Source: Seminavis robusta (taxonomy: Eukaryota > Bacillariophyta > Bacillariophyceae > Naviculales > Naviculaceae). Taken from it: a stretch of 40,956 nucleotides of DNA. The first letter of the stretch is position 1, and each line of letters begins with the position of its first letter. The notes under the pieces are model-generated. The model was not told the origin of the DNA and made no database searches. It saw nothing but the letters and a program-made list of their open reading frames with translations. A program made the position numbers and the translations under genes. Positions 9,444-19,220 of this stretch are shown here, piece by piece. The stretch spans positions 1 through 40,956 of the forward strand of contig CAICTM010000975.1 of the NCBI GenBank assembly GCA_903772945.1. Direction: 5' to 3'.

Positions 9444-12051
9444 CTAGTTCTGGGCTGGGGGCTCATCAATCTTGTTGTAAAGGTCCACCATGGCATAAAT
9501 ATCACTGTCATAATCCTCCTCTTCACTCTGCTGGCAGTTAGCTTGAGGAGACCTTGGTCCTATTCTTAGCCATTCCTTTCTTGCATCATTGAGGCATTGT
9601 TGTAGTTCTGGATGAATGCACTTTTCTTGTAGCAAAGAAGGCGCATTGGAATGTCATGTCACCTTCTGTCCATTGCTGAGTTTTCCATCAAACATGTACA
9701 AGAACTGAAAACTTTTCTTGGAAGCCGTTGCTATTGGCATTGCAAAGATGCGCACAGCAATTTCATAAATGATTGGGTGTTGGTTTTGCCAGTTGTCTCC
9801 CACCATTCTTGTAAGTCAAAGTAGTTTTAACCACTTCAATGTTGTCCAACCACAATGTTCTTCATTGCCAAGTGTAGAGAGAACATCTTTACCGATAGGC
9901 TTCCGCTTCTGAGCCCGAAGAGCATCCAACAAGTTGAAGTCTTCGCTAACCATTTGTCGATTGCTTTCTGGATTGGGTCAACTCCTTCTTCCACAGGAGT
10001 ATCCTCGATTCTCCTTCGTTGGCTTCCCTTGCCAATGCAAGGGGTCGTTGGTTCGTGGCTTGGCCTGTGGTTTCTTTCGGACTTGCATTTGCAGTCGCTT
10101 GTTCGGCTAGGTCGAATTTGTTTCCCCACATCTGCTTGACCCAGATCGTCATATCGTCGTGGCTCTCTGCCGAACACCTTTGCCCATCAGTTTGTTTGCC
10201 GGGAGGGTATCCGAACCATCGACAACAGTAGCAAGTGTTTCAAAGTCGTCAAGCATGTGTGTCTTACCGAAAGGATTACACATCATGGCGAGGAGTTTGT
10301 CATCCTGCTTAGAGCTTGAAACACAAGCACCATAGCGTCGCAACTCACTTGGGATTCGCTGGAATAGTTTCTGTGGAATCTTATGGAGTTTCGCGACTTT
10401 GATTGTCCTCAAACCAATCCTCTCAGTGGTGGAAGGAAGGTAAAGTCCTTCCGCGTCTTCTTTGGTTCATCAAACTGGGGAGAGCCATCAAACTTGGTGG
10501 GGTACCAACTTGCAGTGCATTCCACTTTTCAGTGTCATTGGTAGCTTTGCTTCGGCGAGTCTCTGGCACCCAAACCACCTTGGAGTAACAATAAGAAGCA
10601 AACACACGGTATGTCCATAGGCAGTATAGGAATTGGCACAATAGTGGTCCGACTGGACAAAGCAAAAAAGCTTCAACATGGGGAATTCCACCGCAAGGGT
10701 TTGTGCCATGACATGTACTTAGAATCCTCCACCTCCGGACATGTATCGTCAACAATGCAATAGTGGTGAAGGTTCCACCGAGCTTGGATAAACGAAGCGT
10801 AGAACAAAGCTTCTCCTCCGGCCTTGTATGGTTGGACATGCAAAAGGCCCTGGGTATCCGGCCAGCAGCAGAGAGTGTGTCCGTGAACTTCTTCCATCTC
10901 CCCTTCGATTTCTTGTTGGCCAACCACTTGGCGGTTTCCTCGGCTTGTTTTCGAATAGCCTGACAAGCATCAAACTCGTCAACCACTACCTTGTCCTTGT
11001 AGCGTTTCCTTTGACCGGTGGCATGCGAAAAAGCCAACTGAATCTCATGCATGGCACAGTAGGCATTTTCTCCACTCAGGTTGCGGCCCACCAATAGCGC
11101 CGTGTTGTAGTGTCATTCATGGCCTTGTAGATCATTTGGTAATCCTTGGCTCTGTAGTTTGTATGGGCCATGCGTCCCATCAAGCCATTGTTGGGACATT
11201 TCAGAAGAGCGGCTCCATTCTGCATGGCATAGATCATCATGTCTCTGAATTCAGGACATGCTTTGTGGTCCGTCAAAACACGAAGAGGAATGTTGTTGTT
11301 TGTAGAATACCGATGCTGTTTTTCTTGAAATATTGCAAGAGCCTGGCTTTTTCCAGCCTCTCTACTCATTTCATGAACCATAGACCTTGGCTCGAAAGGG
11401 TACTATGACTGATTGTGCTGGAATGTTGTTGCGGTACTTCCTGGGAACAGGAGGAGCTGCCATTGGACCTACAGCAACAGCCGCCACCGATCGATTGGCA
11501 AATGCGTCGTAACGGAATGCACCTCTTTCCTTTGTGATTGCTTGATACATTGGTAAGTGTTGTCCTCGAAGGTGTTTGCCAGGATTGCCAGTGCCATCGA
11601 ATCCACCTGATCCACATTTCTTGTAGGTTGGCAGGAATAGACATTTGGAAAGTGACTTGCTGTATCCTCGAGGCATGCACGACACGCCACATATTGCTTC
11701 CCCGAAAGAATTCCTTGATGGATCTTTTGGTAGGCCGAATCATCCAAAGGTTGGAGGTTTTCCAAGTGTTCGGCGTCGGGAATGTCGACACTGTAGTAAC
11801 ATTCCAAACGCCAGAACGGCGGGTGGCTTGCGACTGAGCGTGGGAATATCTTGGCTTGCACGTACTGTGCAGTCAAATCAGTTCCCATTGCCGCGGCCAT
11901 GGTATCATCGGCAGCTGCAGCTTCTTCATCTTCTTCTTCTTCTTCGATACTCACCTTCTTCTTGTTCCGGTTCTTCCAATCCATCGGCTCCATTGACAGC
12001 TTCCTCAATCGCTGCCTGTGACAAGATGTCATCATCCTCCACATCAGCCAT
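9444..12051 (-). pseudogene. hAT transposase remnant, frameshifted
   Basis: A plausible start at 12051 gives an acidic N-terminus (MADVEDDDILSQAAIEEAVN). Coding-like stretches then continue in changing frames down to the stop at 9444. Pieces that fit hAT transposases are a segment at about 11280-11080 with CPEFRDMMIYAMQNG and LLKCPNNGLMGR, a Cys/His segment with CAMHEIQLAFSHATG near 11050, a QARWN segment near 10780, and the dimerisation domain near 9818-9655. In that domain DLQEWW is in one frame, while WQNQHPIIYEIAVRIFAMP and IATASKKSF are in another, so there is a frameshift at about 9800. Part of the fragmentation could be introns (a GTGAGT donor lies at 11954), but a frameshift inside hATC argues for a dead copy. 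Confidence 0.8.
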
Positions 12052-12186
12052 GGTGACAACAGAAGAGACAACAGAACAAAAGAGTGGCTAGCTAGAGTCA
12101 ACAGTGGCTCAACAGTGGCTTCAAAGCTTCAATGAACAAGCTCAATGTGAGAAAATGGGAAATTTATGGGGCTGCGAGTTGGCGAA

Positions 12187-12420
12187 ATACTCACAAAATA
12201 CTCACCGAGTACTCACCGAGTACTCACTGTACTCACTTCGAAGTACTCACCGAAGTACTCACCGAAGACTCAAAAAGTACTCAGATTCCGAGTCATGTGA
12301 GTACGGGTATTGAGTATTACTCACATTTTCGAGGGTCAAGTGAGTATGGGTATCGAGTATACTCAGTACTCAATACCCGTACTCACATCGTGTACCCACA
12401 GCGTGTATTTCATGTGAGTC
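12187..12420. repeat. Right subterminal TACTCAC/GTGAGTA repeats
   Basis: At least eight ACTCACCGAGTACTCA-type words lie in one orientation and several GTGAGTAcGGGTA words in the other, mirroring the left subterminal zone. Confidence 0.8.
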
Positions 12421-12430
12421 CCACACCCTG
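12413..12430 (-). repeat. Right terminal inverted repeat of hAT element
   Basis: TGTGAGTCCCACACCCTG, the imperfect reverse complement of 9229-9246. Confidence 0.9.
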
Positions 12431-12438
12431 ATTTGAAC
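12431..12438. repeat. Right target-site duplication of hAT element
   Basis: ATTTGAAC, identical to 9221-9228 and directly abutting the transposon end. Confidence 0.92.
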
Positions 12439-12441
12439 CTT

Positions 12442-12778
12442 CCAGCAAGGTCGGGAAGCATGGGGAAATCCCTTTTTGACAGTTTCTCAAATGAGAAAGT
12501 AGTTTCTCAAATGAGAAACTAAGTTCTGAAATGAGAAAGTTAGTTTCTCATTTGGTCGAAATGAGAAACTATCTTTTGAAATGAGAAACTATATAAGAAA
12601 CTGCTAGTACATTTGTTGTGATTTCTGCCAGAAATGAGAAACTATTTTATCAAATGAGAAACTAAAACTGTTAGTTTCTCAAATGAGAAACTAAAAATGA
12701 GAAACTAAAACTAAAAATGAGAAACTAAAACTGTTTGAAAAATTTCAAAACATCATTGGTGTTTCCTGACCTTGCAGG
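12442..12778. mobile_element. Small MITE-like inverted-repeat element
   Basis: CCAGCAAGGTCGGGAA at 12442-12457 pairs with TTCCTGACCTTGCAGG at 12763-12778 as an inverted repeat (14 of 16). The interior is mostly an AATGAGAAACT array. There is no coding capacity. It touches the right target duplication of the hAT element, so the hAT copy may have inserted at or inside its left end. Confidence 0.45.
12482..12732. repeat. AATGAGAAACT / AGTTTCTCATT repeat array
   Basis: The word AATGAGAAA(C/G)T occurs about ten times in 250 bp. Some copies are head to head, forming the palindrome AGTTTCTCAAATGAGAAACT (for example around 12683-12702). Spacing is irregular, so this is a cluster of short palindromic words and not a satellite. 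Confidence 0.85.
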
Positions 12779-12937
12779 TTTGGCATTTATGCCAACATGT
12801 CGGTCACATAGAAAGCCTCCTCTAACTAAAATAGATTGTCACGACATGCCAAGGCATCAACGTCTTGACAAAGACTAACACCGGCAACAACACCTTGGCT
12901 TCAATCGCTAGAAAAAATATGCTGCCAAGACAACTCA

Positions 12938-13090
12938 CTTGCTTTGTGGATTCGTGGGTTGCTCGGAATGACCGGTACAGAACCCAGATACACATCCAAC
13001 CACTCTGACGGAAACTATCGATAGTACCGGTAGCGTACCGGTTCCGATACCGCCGTACCAACAATAGTGCCCCATCAACCCATCAAGATC
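12938..13090 (+). repeat. Diverged direct repeat, copy 1
   Basis: Shares CTTGCTTTGTGGATT, AGATACACATC, ATCCAACCA and ATACCGCCGTACCA in the same order with 13517-13668. Confidence 0.6.
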
Positions 13091-13516
13091 AACGCCATGA
13101 GCCAGTGGCCGTAAAGCTGAGAGTGTCGAGTTGTTTCATGGTGCACGGAAGAAGCAACCAGAATGCATGGAAATACTTGAAGCAACGTTCCTTTGCAGGT
13201 TTGCTTCTTGCGAACAGTGGTACCGGTGGCTACTCTATTGCTTGCGGTACTAGCTAGTAAACTCCTTGTCGGAGCCTATGGATCTGCTACCCTTCTTGGG
13301 CAAACTCGCTCGAACCCAACTAGACTATGTAGTGCTGAAAAGCCAGCTGCCAGGCCAAACAGTGTAGCAATGCAACCTGAAAGTGCTTGATTAATTAAAT
13401 CAACCAGTGCAAGTAAGTTCATTGTTGTATTCCACTGCCTGCATGGTCCAATGTCAGCGCAGTGGTGCAAGGCACTGGCAGCCAGAACATTCGTCGACCC
13501 ATCACGACCATTCGTG

Positions 13517-13668
13517 CTTGCTTTGTGGATTGTTCTGTTTACATCATGTGCTCTCAGAATGAGCGGTTCACAACCTCGCTAGATACACATCATGATCCAA
13601 CCACGGACGCGAACACTGTAGTAGGGAACCCGCCAATACCGCCGTACCACCAACCCATGCATCGAGAT
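13517..13668 (+). repeat. Diverged direct repeat, copy 2
   Basis: Second copy of the block at 12938-13090, offset by about 580-590 bp, with indels between the shared words. Confidence 0.6.
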
Positions 13669-14273
13669 TACATGTAATTAACTCTAAGGTAGACTACGAG
13701 TACTGTACTCGTATGCTAACAGCTGCATGGCTGTTTTTAAAGTCGTCTTCCAAAATGCGTCATGATCCTGGGCCTCGACTCGACTCGACTCGACTCGACT
13801 CTTCACTCTCGCCATGGAACCAATACTGTACCGTGTACCGTAGCACCGGCTGGCATCCTTAGATAATCTACCCACTCTACATGTACCGGTACCGGTACGG
13901 TACTCTAAACCCCCTATCGTAGAAGGGCCATTGAGCCCAGCCGATAATTCAGTCAAGCGACTGCTTGTAGTGACTGTAGGTAGGCTGAAGTGTGAATACA
14001 GTGTATGCTGAAAGTGTATGCTGAAAATGTCATATCTTCCCGGAACACAAGCATGGTTTTGACAGTGCTCATGGGAGTCGAGGGTGATATTGTGGTGGGA
14101 GGCTCTCGGTTGCTCGAAGGTTACGATGATGGCATTCTGCATGACATGCCCAATGCAACTTTTCTCCGATGGTGCGCTGATGGATTGTGCTGGATTCGAT
14201 TCAATTGCAGCTTTACTTGTTCTGTCACGGAAGGAGACCTGATAATCCAACCTTCTGCTTCTTCCTTCTGCAG

Positions 14274-15846
14274 GCTTGTCACTGGCTTGGTGCAATGTCT
14301 GGTTGGTGTGGTTCTAGTATTCGATTCATTTATGCTCTCCATGCAATCTACCACTGTCATTGACTTGGTTCTCAACTTGACGGCCTTGTACTTCATTCAG
14401 GAGGTAGATGAGATTGCTTTCGCACGTGAGTTGCTGGGCAGTGAAGTCTCCTTTCAATTGTGCTAACTTCAAAGAATAGTGTGCTGATGCCTTGGCTTGT
14501 TCCCTTGTTTAGTGGCAGATATGGGAATCCTATCGAGTCAGATTCAGGCGGATTGCGAGAAGGTCAGTGAGGATATGTCTCTTTTCTCACACCTCGTGCT
14601 GTCACCCCATGCTCACTGGGTTGACGCAATTCGTTCCTTGTGTCAGGACAAGAATTTGAAGCAAGTCTCGCCGCCAGAGTTCATAGCTCGGTGCACATTG
14701 TAGAAGCGGATCATGCTCATTCTATTGTTCATTGCACTGATCATCGGGTATGCAGTTGTTGTCAGTCGGCAAATGAATGGAGTTTATCTTTGTAAACATT
14801 CTTTCATTCCTTTTGTTCCGCTTCTTCTGTGTGTCAATTTGTGCTCATCTATCGATCACGGCTTTCTCTCTTCTCTTCGTACCGGCAGTATACATACAAT
14901 TTGGAGACGCGTTCTTGCCCGAGATGGCGTATTATTCTGGCCAATTCCACCATCAAGGTTTTGGTTGGAGCGATAGTGAAAACGACCGTGTTACTTATAT
15001 TGATGATACAGGTAAACTGAAGCTTGCCTACTGCAATTCGGCGACTGCCTGGACAATCTCCTGGGTAGAAAACGGATCGTCTTCGTGCAACTACATCTTC
15101 AAGAGTTCCAATACAGACACATTTGATGTTGCGGAAGTTGCGGAAGTTGACAATTGGGTGGTTAAGACCAACACCACAGGCGATGTGCCTGTCGACTGGC
15201 TGAAATTGGTTTGTAACGATTTCACCCCGGAGCTTTGCAATGAGGCGTATGGCATTTGTAAAGTCGACAACAGTACAGGCTCCAAATTGAACAAATGTGA
15301 ATGCAAATCGAAAGATCGACAAGGCTTGAATTGTGATTTGCCGGTGACTTGTCGTTACTTTGATCTCGATGCTCGAACATCGGACGGACTAGCCGCTCAA
15401 CCTGGCGGGTATTTCCTAACTCAAAAGGAGTTTGTGGATCTGAGTTTTGTCCCGGCCTTTGATTATGGCATCACAATGATGCGCCATCGAAACATGTATG
15501 CCCCTTATATGATGGACTCAACGAGGATGGAGTGTCCACAGTGGAAGCAAACATCACCACATTCATGCTTTTTTCTGGAAGGCGGTGGGTGATTTACACC
15601 TTGCCAGAGGGGTCGTCCGAGTATTTGGTCAACGACGAATTCATCTCTCTTCTGCGGGACAACGATCCTGCCAACAATCCGGTCGCAACGTTGACGAACA
15701 TAAGCAAAACGTACCCTCACTTTGAGCCTTTGTTTTTCAGCTCTCCTGTGAACTACTTCGTACCGGTATGGATCCAGGCTCCTTCTGAGGCAAACTGGAC
15801 ACCTTGTATGCACTCGTCAGCAGAGGTACGGCCTAAAGGTGCTTAA
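14274..15846 (+). pseudogene. Broken EGF-containing membrane protein gene
   Basis: Likely exons are 14274-14415 (5' limit unsure), 14513-14562, 14704-14791 and 14889 onward. The pieces read as TM helix, then LNLTALYFIQEVDEIAFA, LADMGIL, a second TM (RIMLILLFIALIIGYAVVVS), YIQFGDAFLPEMAYYSG and a Cys-rich EGF-like segment ending KCECKSKDRQGLNCD. I associate this order (TM, VDEIAF helix, TM, VQFGD ectodomain, EGF) with a membrane-protein family of unknown function that is expanded in diatoms. At about 15530 the frame must shift from TRME to VSTVEANITTF, which continues with FSGRRWVIYTLPE to a stop at 15846. The frameshift and the lack of a clear 5' end suggest a decayed or partial copy. A single sequencing error is the alternative. 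Confidence 0.55.
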
Positions 15847-17455
15847 TTTTGAAACACGAGATCCATCAGTCAACAACCCCCAAGATTTGATCAATACTTG
15901 GTCAAAAGTCCTCAAACAACAACACTCACATGTAGGTGGGGGAAACCTATTGGAGACTTTTTGCCAACTCGATTATTGCTACAAGAGTTAGCTTGATACC
16001 GGTACCGTACTACATGTAGCTAGTTCAGATGAAAACCTGAAGTGCCGTCGCTGCGTGGGAGCTGCTCCGACCACCGGAAGCAGGTCAAGTTGGCTTTCTA
16101 CGGTAGTGTTGAAACGCATGATGTTAGCTGTAGACCACTAAGCTGTAGACCGCTCTAGCTATCATAGCAGCCGTAGATCAATGGTGGCGACGCTCTTGTC
16201 GTCGTCATCATCCGAGTCGAGTCGTCGCACGCGGAAGACGATGTCTGCGGATTGCTGTTTCGGTTATTGCTGTGCGTTGCCATTGCTTTGATGATTGGAC
16301 GAAGTCATGTGCACTCTTGGGGTCCTGTCCGTGTCCTTCCACGCCGTTGTCCACTGTACCGGTATGGAAGCTCAGCTCGATTCGATTCTTATTCTGCGAC
16401 AGCGACCGAAGCTAGTAGAAGAAAGGCCTTGGGTGGTGGCAATCGACAACAGCAGATCAGCCCCAGCATGACCCAGAGAACCTTTCAACACCAAGCCAAG
16501 TTGCTCTACCGGTATACGTTCGCCCAAGAGGTGATACGAGAAGAAATTGGAAGCGCTCAAATTACATGTACAGCGTAGCACACCCGACACCCGAACCATG
16601 CTTGACGGTTGATGTGGCGGAACGGCGGAACTGAGATCGACGGATCCAAAAGACTTAATGGTAATGTATTAGTTAGGGGTAGGGGTATGTACCTCGTGCT
16701 TATCAACCAACTCATGCCTCCCTTTTAAGAGGATCAGTGCGAGTGTCGGAGCATGGCTCAAGGCAATGGCAGAAAATTTGTCAACTTCAGCCATTGTGTA
16801 GTTTACCAATTGCCTTTGTAACCACTGGTTCATTCACGTGGACAGCGGGATGCCAGTTTAGCAGCGGATCCCTTTTGCATCTCCCGTTCCGGGCACCTAC
16901 CAGAACTTTGTAGTCGGGCTGGATGAATGGGTGGAAAGCAGGGACGTGGGGCTGAGTAAGTAAGGCAAATTTCATCTTGCTTTGTATCAGACCAGAAGGC
17001 AAACAAAAATGGGCTTGGCTGGTAGTCAGTCCAGGGCGAGAACTTCTATGCTCGCGGAGAGAGCAGCCGGGTGGGGGCATGGGACCAGGCTCCGCTTTCA
17101 GCTGATCCTATACCTCGAAAACAAAGGAAAACAAAGGCCGGAGGTCGTTCAGTCAGCTTTGAAAGCAATGCCGGCAGAGAATAATTGTGGATCTCGAGAT
17201 GGGTGGCTCTTGCCTCCATCCATGTTGTCCGCATTAGGCTTACGAAATGAGGGAGCCAGATGAGCTACAAAGGTACGCGAAGTATAGCATCCGGACTGGC
17301 ACCACCCAACTAATCGTACCCTATGACCTTGAGCTAGCTAGGCAGCTACAAGAACGACCACAGTTGCTCGTTTCTTCATTTATGATTCAATTTTGGTATT
17401 CTAAATATAGTGATTCCATTGTTACAGTGTACAAAAACGTTGATACAGAAGCCCA
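15847..17455. other. Intergenic, no recognised gene
   Basis: About 1.6 kb. A plus-strand frame reaching 16578 looks like a hydrophobic leader followed by a basic region, but it has no in-frame ATG before 16285, so I do not call it. The other frames appear to be chance. Confidence 0.45.
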
Positions 17456-18598
17456 TTAGACTTCAATAGACATTGATGACTGATGAGGTTCCTCCTCCAC
17501 CTCGAGCTCGTCAATTTCCGTCAAGGTGTCTTCAGCTTTGGACAAGGAACATTCTGATCCCTCACCCTTGCACTTCTTTCCGAGCAAATATAGTACGTAA
17601 CATGAGTATGCCTGGGCACCATACAAGCACAATGTCATTGGAGGGAAGAAAAGGATCCAGAAAGCGCCCCAGCTGCCATCCATGACAACTTCTTGATTGT
17701 AGACCACAAAGATATAGTACACGGCTGTCACCGTTGTGATCATCGTCTTGAACACGAGGGTTTGTACAGCCGAAAAGTTGAACCAAAAAGCTTGCCACTT
17801 CTTGCTACAGAGTCCAAGGCGGTAAAGGAACAAGGCAACAAATGATGGTTGCTCCATGGTTGCATGGAACCCAATCAAAACAGCAAATCGAATGTAGACA
17901 ATCTGATGAGTATCAAAGAAAGTTGCTGCAACGACCTGAGAGTTCACAATCGTAACAAGATGGTGAATAAGAAGTGGGAATCCAATCTCCTTCCGGTAGA
18001 TGAGTTCCCAGATGTAGAGAATTGCAACCACTTGGATAGAAACCAAAAGCCATGTCATTTGAACTTCAGAAGTTGTGTCCTTCCCTTGGAAGATTATGTC
18101 TGCTCCACCATAGATCTGAGCAGCAAGAGCAACCGTTGTGCCCACAAGCTGCAGGACGTAGATGACAACATTGTCCTGCTTGTTGGGGTCTAGTTTGGCA
18201 AAGGAGGTTTGAAGTTTACTGCCAGCCAGACGCTTAAAGAAGACCCTGGTAATGTGGGAGAGGAACCAGAGCATCAAGAAGTAGTTCAGGCACCAAAAGG
18301 GATAGTGCTCAGTGCTGTAAAGGTCGAAGGCCAGAGCAGCGGCATGGTCTTGCTGCATAGTTGTGTTAGCGTTGGAAGCCATCAGATATAATTTTGAGAG
18401 TTTGGAAAAGTGAGCAGACGAAGCCGAGCTGCTGGCTAGGCTGAGTTGCATCGAAGCGTAACCATGTTCTGGAGTACCATGGTACTCCAGAGTACTGGTA
18501 ACCATCATTCCTTCATGTACTTTGTACGGCACACTGCCGGAGTTGGCATACGGTAGCAGAGCACCGCAAGCGCATGAAACTTTGCATGCCTTTCGCAA
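17456..18598 (-). CDS. TLC-domain-like multi-pass membrane protein
   Basis: A single uninterrupted frame of 380 codons. Hydrophobic segments start at about residue 98 and recur at about 145-165, 182-200, 208-235, 240-262, 272-295 and 310-335. The stretch LYIWELIYRKEIGFPLLIHH followed by LVTIVNSQ matches the TLC (TRAM-LAG1-CLN8) pattern of an E-L-x-x-R segment and a conserved HH before a helix. The tail is acidic and cytosolic-looking (ELEVEEEP). TLC proteins act in ceramide synthesis, lipid sensing or lipid transport, mostly in the ER or Golgi. This one lacks enough of the LAG1 motif to be called a ceramide synthase. The true start may be the Met at residue 74 (MASNANTTMQQ), because the first 70 residues look unstructured. 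It lies between genes A and B on the same strand and has no introns, unlike its neighbours. Confidence 0.75.
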   Translation of the reverse strand: MRKACKVSCACGALLPYANSGSVPYKVHEGMMVTSTLEYHGTPEHGYASMQLSLASSSASSAHFSKLSKLYLMASNANTTMQQDHAAALAFDLYSTEHYPFWCLNYFLMLWFLSHITRVFFKRLAGSKLQTSFAKLDPNKQDNVVIYVLQLVGTTVALAAQIYGGADIIFQGKDTTSEVQMTWLLVSIQVVAILYIWELIYRKEIGFPLLIHHLVTIVNSQVVAATFFDTHQIVYIRFAVLIGFHATMEQPSFVALFLYRLGLCSKKWQAFWFNFSAVQTLVFKTMITTVTAVYYIFVVYNQEVVMDGSWGAFWILFFPPMTLCLYGAQAYSCYVLYLLGKKCKGEGSECSLSKAEDTLTEIDELEVEEEPHQSSMSIEV

Positions 18599-19220
18599 GG
18601 CTTCGACTTCCCGTTTGTTTAGAAATTAGAAACCCAAGCAATGTTGTGTCCTCCTTATGCATGTCTCAGGGCCTCTCTTGTTTTGGGACTTGACATTGTA
18701 TGCATACTGGTGTATTCGCGCGGACAAGATTAGGCAGAGACTCCGGATACCGGCACTCTCACACCTGGTATCGGCACTGTTTTGTCCGTGTTGATGGCTA
18801 TTTACCTTTTGTTTTCCGTAAAATACTCAATTATATGTAGTTTTGACTGCTTCTTAGACTTTTTTGGTTATTTTAAGGATATTATGATTTCTATTTTTGT
18901 TTTTTAATGCAAATTGCACACCTGGCTTCATTCTGCGCACGAGTGGACACCGCCCAGAAACTTGAACATCTCTGATATCGGTATCACTAGCTAGCTAGCA
19001 AGTAGCTAGCTAGTAGCTAGGTAGTTGCAAGGAGTGTTTTCTTCATCTCCTTTTAAAAAATGTGTTCTTGAGCTGCGATTTTGCGGTCGTTGGCATAGCT
19101 AGATGCCCTCCCGAAGAGGTACCGGATTCCTTGAGGACGCCAGCAGTGAAGGCTGGCAAGTTCGAAGAGCTGGGACCAGCCTTTAAACGAGAGAAGACGA
19201 AAAGACCTTGCCATCAATCA
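18599..19220. other. Intergenic between gene B 3' end and TLC gene
   Basis: Contains an AT-rich patch (about 18800-18910), a CTAGCTAG/TAGCTAGC cluster at 18989-19022 and no gene. It should include the 3' UTR of gene B and the promoter of the TLC gene. Confidence 0.45.

Larger units (their letters stand above)
9229..12430 (-). mobile_element. hAT-superfamily DNA transposon, 3.2 kb, decayed
   Basis: The ends are inverted repeats, CAGGGCGTGGTACTCACA at 9229-9246 and the complement of CAGGGTGTGGGACTCACA at 12413-12430 (16 of 18 match). Exact 8-bp target duplications ATTTGAAC flank them. Subterminal zones are packed with GTGAGTA/TACTCAC words in both orientations. The interior, read on the minus strand, holds a disrupted transposase with recognisable hAT pieces, including the C-terminal dimerisation region. 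TSD length, the CAGGG terminus, subterminal repeats and the hATC signature agree on hAT. The perfect target duplication suggests the insertion is not very old, yet the coding part is frameshifted. Confidence 0.93.
12779..14273. other. Intergenic with diverged direct duplication
   Basis: No gene recognised. It contains the two copies of a diverged direct repeat (12938-13090 and 13517-13668), a (CGACT)n run near 13776-13801 and several ACCGGT/GGTACC palindromes. A long open frame upstream of 14274 on the plus strand may include part of the next gene. Confidence 0.5.

Noticed and set aside
16252..16578. Plus-strand frame with a hydrophobic leader-like start
   Set aside because: No ATG in frame before the hydrophobic stretch; the first Met comes after it, and the rest shows no domain.
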